The notes under the pieces: model-generated
Database searches by the model: none
What the model saw: only the letters and a program-made list of their open reading frames with translations
Told to the model about the DNA's origin: nothing
From: DASXHZ01 sp036488085
Lineage (GTDB): Bacteria > Acidobacteriota > Thermoanaerobaculia > Gp7-AA8
Length of the DNA stretch: 64,000 bases
Assembly (NCBI GenBank): GCA_036488085.1
Contig: DASXHZ010000086.1
Coordinates: forward strand, 40,273-104,272
Direction of reading: 5' to 3'
Made by a program: the position numbers and the translations under genes
In this document: one piece after another, positions 60,011 to 64,000 of the stretch
Position numbering within the stretch: position 1 is the stretch's first letter
Layout of the letters: every line of letters starts with the position of its first letter

Positions 60011-61225
60011 TTACAGCTCAGGTAGCAAGGTCCGTACCGCGACCACCGCGTTCATCCCGCCGAATCCGAACGAGTTGGAGAGGAACAGCGCCACCCGTTC
60101 TTGTCGACCACGATGCGGCACGTAGTCGAGGTCGCACTCCGGGTCCGGATGATCGAGATTGATCGTCGGCGGGATGAACCCATCGCGCAGCGCCGCCAGC
60201 GAGCAGGCGATCTCGATCGCCCCTGAGGCGCCCATCGCGTGCCCGTGCATCGACTTCGTCGAGCTGACCGGCACGGCTTTCCCGAATACTTCCTTGATCG
60301 CACGCGTCTCGGTGACGTCGTTCGCCTTCGTCGCCGTGCCGTGCGCATTGATGTATCCAACATCCTCGGGAGCCGCATTTGCGTCGCGCAACGCGAGCCG
60401 CATGGCGCGCGCTGCGCCGTCCGCCGAGGGATCGGTGATGTGGCCCGCGTCGCTCGTCGCGCCGAATCCGACGATCTCGCCGACGATCGCCTGTCCGCGC
60501 CGCTCCGCGTTCTCCCACGATTCGAGCACGAACACCGCGGCCCCCTCGGCGAGCACGAGGCCGTTGCGGTCAGCGGAGAAAGGGCGGCAGGCGCGCTCGG
60601 GATGCTCGTTGTCGATCGACAGCACGCGCATCGACTCCCACCCGCGGATGATCCCCAGCGTCAGCGGGGCGTCGGCGCCCCCCGCGAACGCTGCATCCGC
60701 GGCGCCCGACTTGATCGCCTGATACGCGAGTCCGATCGCGTGCGCGCTCGACGCGCACGCCGAGACCACGGCGTACGCCGCCCCCTTCGCCCCGAACTTC
60801 GTCGCGACGGCGCTGGTCGCCGCGTTGTACATCGATATCGCGATCGAGGCCGGCGGGATGCGCGGCAGGTTCCCGCCGTACATCCGTTTGTAGCCGGCGT
60901 CGAGCGTCTCGCAGCCGCCGAGGCCTGTGCCGATGTTGGCAGCGACTCGTTCCGGGTCGATGCCGCTGCTCCCGAAGCTCGCCTGCTCCGCCGCCTCCTC
61001 GGCAGCGATGAGCGCGAAGCGCGTGAAGCGGTCATGCCCGCGGTGCAGCCCCTCGTGCGCCTCCCGCGGCACCTCGCCTCCGATCCGGCAGTTCAGCGCG
61101 GAGGCGTCGATCGACTCGATCCGTTTGACGCCGCTCCGGCCGTGCTTCAGAGCATCGAGCGCCGCGGCCTTGCCGCGACCAAACGGCGAGACGATGCCGA
61201 ACCCGGTGATGGCGACGCGTCTCAC
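60011..61225 (-). CDS. fabF: Beta-ketoacyl-ACP synthase II-type enzyme
   Basis: 404 residues. Catalytic Cys157 in SACASSAHAIG, His295 in NAHGTATKAND, Lys324 and His329 in STKSMHGHAMGASG; NSFGFGGMNA at the end. The Cys-His-His pattern of condensing enzymes is complete. It extends acyl chains on ACP. Placement next to an acyl carrier protein with a 4-bp overlap supports fatty-acid or a secondary acyl pathway; a housekeeping FabF may be elsewhere. Confidence 0.93.
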   Translation of the reverse strand: MRRVAITGFGIVSPFGRGKAAALDALKHGRSGVKRIESIDASALNCRIGGEVPREAHEGLHRGHDRFTRFALIAAEEAAEQASFGSSGIDPERVAANIGTGLGGCETLDAGYKRMYGGNLPRIPPASIAISMYNAATSAVATKFGAKGAAYAVVSACASSAHAIGLAYQAIKSGAADAAFAGGADAPLTLGIIRGWESMRVLSIDNEHPERACRPFSADRNGLVLAEGAAVFVLESWENAERRGQAIVGEIVGFGATSDAGHITDPSADGAARAMRLALRDANAAPEDVGYINAHGTATKANDVTETRAIKEVFGKAVPVSSTKSMHGHAMGASGAIEIACSLAALRDGFIPPTINLDHPDPECDLDYVPHRGRQERVALFLSNSFGFGGMNAVVAVRTLLPEL

Positions 61226-61467
61226 GGGTTGGCGGTCAGCGACTCCACCACGTCGATCATGTCGCCGAACGTCCGGATCGCTTTCGCGCGGTCGTCGGGG
61301 ATCGAAATCTTGAACTCCTCTTCGATCGCGAAGAGAATCGTGAGGGCGTCGAGCGAGTCGATCCCCGCCTCGGCCAGCACCGTCTCCGGCGTCAGCTTCT
61401 CGTCGGGGATGTCCTTCTCCTGCCGCACGAGCTGGACGAGCTTCGCGGCAATCTCGTCGCGGGTCAT
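61222..61467 (-). CDS. Acyl carrier protein
   Basis: 81 residues. The phosphopantetheine site is Ser38 in GIDSLDALTI, followed by EEEFKISIPDD as in fatty-acid ACPs. The chain is slightly more divergent than housekeeping AcpP (the usual DSLDTVEL is DSLDALTI), so it may be dedicated to the adjacent FabF-type enzyme. Stop and fabF start overlap by 4 bp. Confidence 0.93.
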   Translation of the reverse strand: MTRDEIAAKLVQLVRQEKDIPDEKLTPETVLAEAGIDSLDALTILFAIEEEFKISIPDDRAKAIRTFGDMIDVVESLTANP

Positions 61468-61494
61468 TGCGCCGCGGATCTTATCCTGACGCGC

Positions 61495-61812
61495 CTACAA
61501 CACCACGCGAACCGCGTGCGCAAACCGCGCCGCATCGGCCGTGTGCGCCACGGCCACGAGGCACGCCACCGCGATCGACGCATAGACGATCGCCACGAAG
61601 AACTTCCCCCACGCCACAGTCGCCCACGGATCGTTCGGCTCAGCCAGCCGCGCTGGGACGAGCAAGATCGCTGCAACCGCCGAGATCGCCAGCGCCGCGA
61701 ATCCCGCCAGCGTCAACGCCTGGTCCCCAACGAACGCATCCGCGATCAGGAAGGAGCTGGCCGCGATGCACGCGATCAGAGTCAGAAGCGTCAGGAACCG
61801 GTGTACTTTCAT
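61495..61812 (-). CDS. Small membrane protein, hypothetical
   Basis: 105 residues with three predicted transmembrane helices (FLTLLTLIACIAASSFLIA, LAGFAALAISAVAAILLV, FFVAIVYASIAVACLVAV). It begins the minus-strand run that continues with ACP, FabF, STAS, asparaginase, rhodanese and DsbA-like genes; spacing to the ACP gene is 27 bp. Function unknown. Confidence 0.65.
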   Translation of the reverse strand: MKVHRFLTLLTLIACIAASSFLIADAFVGDQALTLAGFAALAISAVAAILLVPARLAEPNDPWATVAWGKFFVAIVYASIAVACLVAVAHTADAARFAHAVRVVL

Positions 61813-62109
61813 TTGGTCTCCCAAGTATGTAAACGCGTGGGCGTGGACGCGCGATTCCGGGGCGAGTGAGCGGCGAGGCTCTCGCGGACGTCGCGCGGGC
61901 GGGCGAGGCACTCGGGCACGTGCGCGACTACTTCGCGCACGTGGCCACAGAGTTCGCGCAGGTGCCCCAGAACGCCTCGCCTGCCAGGCCGTCGTCCTCG
62001 GCGACTGCGCCATCACCACGACGTACTGGTAAGAATCTGGTTCTGCCGGCGCTCCCGTGGCCGGGCGGCGGCCTCAGTGGGGCGGCGGCGGCCTCGCCGC
62101 CGGTCGCTG
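61813..62109. other. Gap with weak 21-bp periodicity, no firm gene
   Basis: A 297-bp stretch upstream of the main array. From about 61913 the DNA already steps in degenerate 21-bp units (GCACGTGCGCGACTACTTCGC is too long to repeat here in full, but blocks of the form GCACGTGxxC recur). One plus-strand frame from 61866 reads GHVRDYF, AHVATEF, AQVPQNA in heptads and then enters the array. I do not call it a gene. Confidence 0.5.
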
Positions 62110-62575
62110 CCGCATCCGAAATTGCCGCTGCCGCGCGCGATCCCACACGTGCCGCGCGCCGTACTACAGCTGCCGCGCGCGTGCCGGCCAATGCCGCGCG
62201 CCTGCCGGCGCGTGCCGCGCCGCTTCCGGCACGTGTGGCAAGCCGCGCGGCACGTGTGGCAAGGCGCGCGGCACGTGTGGCAAGGCGCGCGGCACGTGTG
62301 GCAAGGCGTGCGGCACGTGCGGGAAGGCGCGCGGCACGTGCGGGAAGGCGCGCGGCACGTGCGGAAAGGCGCGCGGCACGTGTGGAAAGGCGTGCGGCAC
62401 GTGCGGAAAGGCGCGCGGCACGTGCGGAAAGGCGTGCGGCACGTGTGGCAAGCCGCGCGGCACGTGCGGAAAGGCGCGCGGCACGTGCGGAAAGGCGCGC
62501 GGCACGTGCGGAAAGGCGTGCGGCACGTGCGGAAAGGCGTGCGGCACGTGCGGAAAGGCGTGCGGCACGTGTAAT
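62110..62575. repeat. 21-bp tandem array with CACGTG core
   Basis: GGCACGTG recurs at exactly 21-bp steps 17 times, from 62228 to 62564, in units such as GGCACGTGCGGAAAGGCGCGC with a few variant bases. Five more degenerate units precede it from about 62110. The unit has no stop in any of six frames, so all strands look open (for example heptads RRAARAE on the plus strand and FPHVPRA on the minus). Coding cannot be concluded. The CACGTG palindrome in every unit is a plausible protein-binding site. Confidence 0.93.
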
Positions 62576-62832
62576 TTCGTGCGCGGCACCCGAAATCACC
62601 CCCGCGACAACTGTGGGCGCCCGAGCCGGCCACCGCAAAGAGCGTTATCGCGAATTGAGAAGTCCCGTCGAAGCGGCGGTACGCGACAACGCGAATGCGG
62701 CGTTCGACGCCGTCGGGGATTTTTCCGCATTTCGCGGATTGCATCCGCACTCCGCGCTTCCAGTTCGGGTGGTTTGGACGCGCGTGGAGTGACGGTTCGG
62801 CGGCTGCTGAATCTGCGTGTTACCCTCGTTAT
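62576..62832. other. Region without a recognisable gene
   Basis: 257 bp after the array up to the small gene at 62833. It holds no good start-plus-RBS, no repeat and no promoter I could support. Confidence 0.5.
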
Positions 62833-63030
62833 ATGCCGGATCGCGCCGCGCGAGTTTTCACGAGCTTCGAGGCGGCTGAGCGGGCCGACGTCGAGTATTA
62901 CGCGAGCCTCACGCCGGCGGAGTGTCTCGATATCCAGCTCGACCTCATCGCCGCATACCAGGAGTCGCTTGGTGAAGCTGCACAGAGACTTGAGAGAGTT
63001 TATCGAGTTACTGAACTCTCGCGGAGTTGA
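62833..63030 (+). CDS. Small protein paired with a nucleotidyltransferase
   Basis: 65 residues: FTSFEAAERADVEYYASLTPAECLDIQLDLIAAYQESLGEAAQRLERVYRV in pieces. Small acidic proteins of this shape repeatedly precede DUF6036-type nucleotidyltransferases, which suggests an antitoxin or adaptor; this is inference. Its last 59 bp overlap the next gene. Confidence 0.75.
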   Translation: MPDRAARVFTSFEAAERADVEYYASLTPAECLDIQLDLIAAYQESLGEAAQRLERVYRVTELSRS

Positions 63031-63439
63031 GTACCTCGTTGTTGGCGGCCACGCCGTGGCGTTTCACGGACACCCTCGTTTCACCGCCGACATTGACTTC
63101 TGGGTCAGGCCGGAGAATGGAAACGGACGACGGCTGGTCGAGGTGCTGCGCGGCTTCGGCTTTGAGCAACTCGGCCTGGCCGCGAACGACTTCGTCGAGC
63201 CCGAGAGGATCGTGCAGTTGGGTCAGCCGCCACATCGCATCGACCTCCTCACGTCAGTCTCCGGCGTCGACTTTGATACAGCGTGGCAGACGCGCGAGGC
63301 CGGCGTTCTCGACGGATTGCCGGTATCTTTTCTTGCACTGGAGTCCCTGATCGAGAACAAACTGGCGTCGGGCCGTGCGAACGACCTTGCCGACGTCGCG
63401 CAGTTGAAAGCGATCGCGGCCGCGCGGAGAAAAGTTTGA
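62972..63439 (+). CDS. Nucleotidyltransferase (DUF6036/AbiEii-like)
   Basis: 155 residues with the Pol-beta-type site: YLVVGGHAVAFHGHPRFTADIDFWV, catalytic Asp40 and Asp42, then QLGQPPHRIDLLTSVSGVDFD and a late RANDLADVAQLK. Relatives act as toxins that modify tRNA or as defence proteins. GTG 62972 overlaps the preceding gene by 59 bp; TTG 62990 is possible. With the small upstream protein it resembles a two-gene toxin-antitoxin module. Confidence 0.85.
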   Translation: MKLHRDLREFIELLNSRGVEYLVVGGHAVAFHGHPRFTADIDFWVRPENGNGRRLVEVLRGFGFEQLGLAANDFVEPERIVQLGQPPHRIDLLTSVSGVDFDTAWQTREAGVLDGLPVSFLALESLIENKLASGRANDLADVAQLKAIAAARRKV

Positions 63440-63441
63440 GC

Positions 63442-63774
63442 ATGAAGCGCTTCCCCCTCATCTACGTCTCGTGGATTGCGCTGTGCGCGGTGTTGTTCGT
63501 TGGGCTGCGCGGCGCCGAGGATCCGTCGAGGCGGGGGGATCGGATTCTGAACAATGACGCGGCGGCGCGGGCGGCGTCGATCCTCACGGCCGATGCGCGG
63601 TACCGCGGGTACGAGGTGGTGCACATCGCGTATGCGAATCGCGGGGAGGGGGGCGCGGAGGCGCGGTGGGTGGTGCTCCTCGATCGCGTTCCGCATTCGG
63701 CGCTGCACGACGCGCGTGTCGTGGAGTTGCGCGCGAAGGATGGCAGGCTATTGGGGATCAGGGCGCCGAGGTAG
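63442..63774 (+). CDS. Small exported or membrane-anchored protein
   Basis: 110 residues with an N-terminal helix (FPLIYVSWIALCAVLFVGL) and a soluble part that reads like an NTF2/PepSY-type module (ARYRGYEVVHIAYANRGEGGAEARWVVLLDR, ALHDARVVELRAKDGRLLGI). Not recognised. Its start is 2 bp after the nucleotidyltransferase stop. Its stop codon is the first base of the heptamer array. Confidence 0.65.
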   Translation: MKRFPLIYVSWIALCAVLFVGLRGAEDPSRRGDRILNNDAAARAASILTADARYRGYEVVHIAYANRGEGGAEARWVVLLDRVPHSALHDARVVELRAKDGRLLGIRAPR

Positions 63775-64000
63775 TTGCCGGTTTCCAGTTGCCGGTTTCC
63801 AGATCTGGCAACCGGCAACCGGCAACCGGCAACCGGCAACCGGCAACCGGCAACCGGCAACCGGCAACCGGCAACCGGCAACTGGCAACTGGCAACTGGC
63901 AACTGGCAACTGGCAACTGGCAACCGGCAACCGGCAACCGGCAACCGGCAACCGGCAACCGGCAACCGGCAACCGGCAACCGGCAACCGGCAACCGGCAA
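63774..64000. repeat. Heptamer array (flavour CCGGCAA/CTGGCAA), running off the window
   Basis: After two inverted units (GTTGCCGGTTTCCAGTTGCCGG) and a CCAGATCTGG centre, the DNA repeats CAACCGG about 27 times to the edge, with a block of six CAACTGG variants in the middle (63877-63919). The right end is not in the window. The same heptamer appears inside the glycosidase-like gene at 11256-11325. Confidence 0.95.

Noticed and set aside
62110..62575. CRISPR array
   Set aside because: Units are contiguous 21-bp copies with no unique spacers, and no cas gene lies within reach. The same holds for the arrays at 25379 and 63774.
61866..62792. Arg/Ala-rich basic protein from the array
   Set aside because: All six frames are open through the array, so one frame cannot be favoured without expression data. 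There is no clear RBS.
62057..63439. One 460-residue protein joining the array to the nucleotidyltransferase
   Set aside because: The frame is open only because the 21-bp unit has no stops. The family N-terminus of the nucleotidyltransferase begins at 62972, where a normal overlap start exists.

Overview
The window is GC-rich, gene-dense chromosomal DNA from a Gram-negative-type bacterium. The gene set fits an Acidobacteriota-like organism: two transmembrane Ser/Thr kinases with TolB-like beta-propellers, a BlaI/BlaR1 pair, an OmpR-type winged helix fused to an FHA domain, a VIT/vWA secreted protein, DinB and DUF1287 exported proteins, and palindromic dispersed repeats in many gaps. This placement is inference from gene content, not from a marker-gene tree. 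I saw no rRNA, tRNA, CRISPR array or transposase.

Left part (1-16 kb): a UvrD-type helicase cut by the left edge, prephenate dehydratase, a frameshifted galactose-oxidase-like beta-propeller gene, an alpha/beta hydrolase with a DUF488 partner, DUF1287, a first Ser/Thr kinase, an EamA transporter, a YjbR protein, a large secreted six-hairpin glycosidase-like protein, a coiled-coil protein with 12-residue repeats, and a FadI-type thiolase. From 14.5 to 17.9 kb lies the oxidative pentose phosphate operon zwf-opcA-pgl.

Middle (18-36.5 kb): a membrane protein with a winged-helix regulator, a VIT/vWA/TPR protein, and a compact BlaI-BlaR1-repeat-protein operon with two palindromic operators on its promoter. 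In that operon the BlaR1 sensor region and the secreted third gene carry the same 29-residue repeat. Next come a large GTTCGGAC-type tandem array, a VapC/AbrB toxin-antitoxin pair, a pyrimidine-dimer glycosylase homologue, small exported and signalling genes, a PlsC acyltransferase, a CheY-like protein, a ferredoxin, an amidohydrolase, a serine hydrolase, and a GT2-methyltransferase gene coupled to a mannose-1-phosphate guanylyltransferase.

Right part (36.5-64 kb): a polyprenol-kinase-like/DUF92 fusion, der, a divergent FHA regulator facing a JAMM-protease/kinase pair, an aconitase with its swivel domain at the N-terminus, a MocR regulator divergent from a flavin-binding protein, and an acyl-CoA dehydrogenase-meaB-pheT-coiled-coil operon. 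There follow a roadblock/TPR/HD-GYP cluster, hemW, and a long minus-strand operon (small membrane protein, ACP, FabF, STAS, asparaginase, rhodanese, DsbA-like). The right end holds a 21-bp tandem array, a nucleotidyltransferase pair and a 7-bp array running off the window.

The most unusual layer is in the DNA itself: at least seven arrays with a strict 7-bp period, in several sequence flavours and often folded as hairpins, lie between genes and also inside open reading frames. The best candidate for an undescribed protein system is the BlaI/BlaR1/29-residue-repeat operon.
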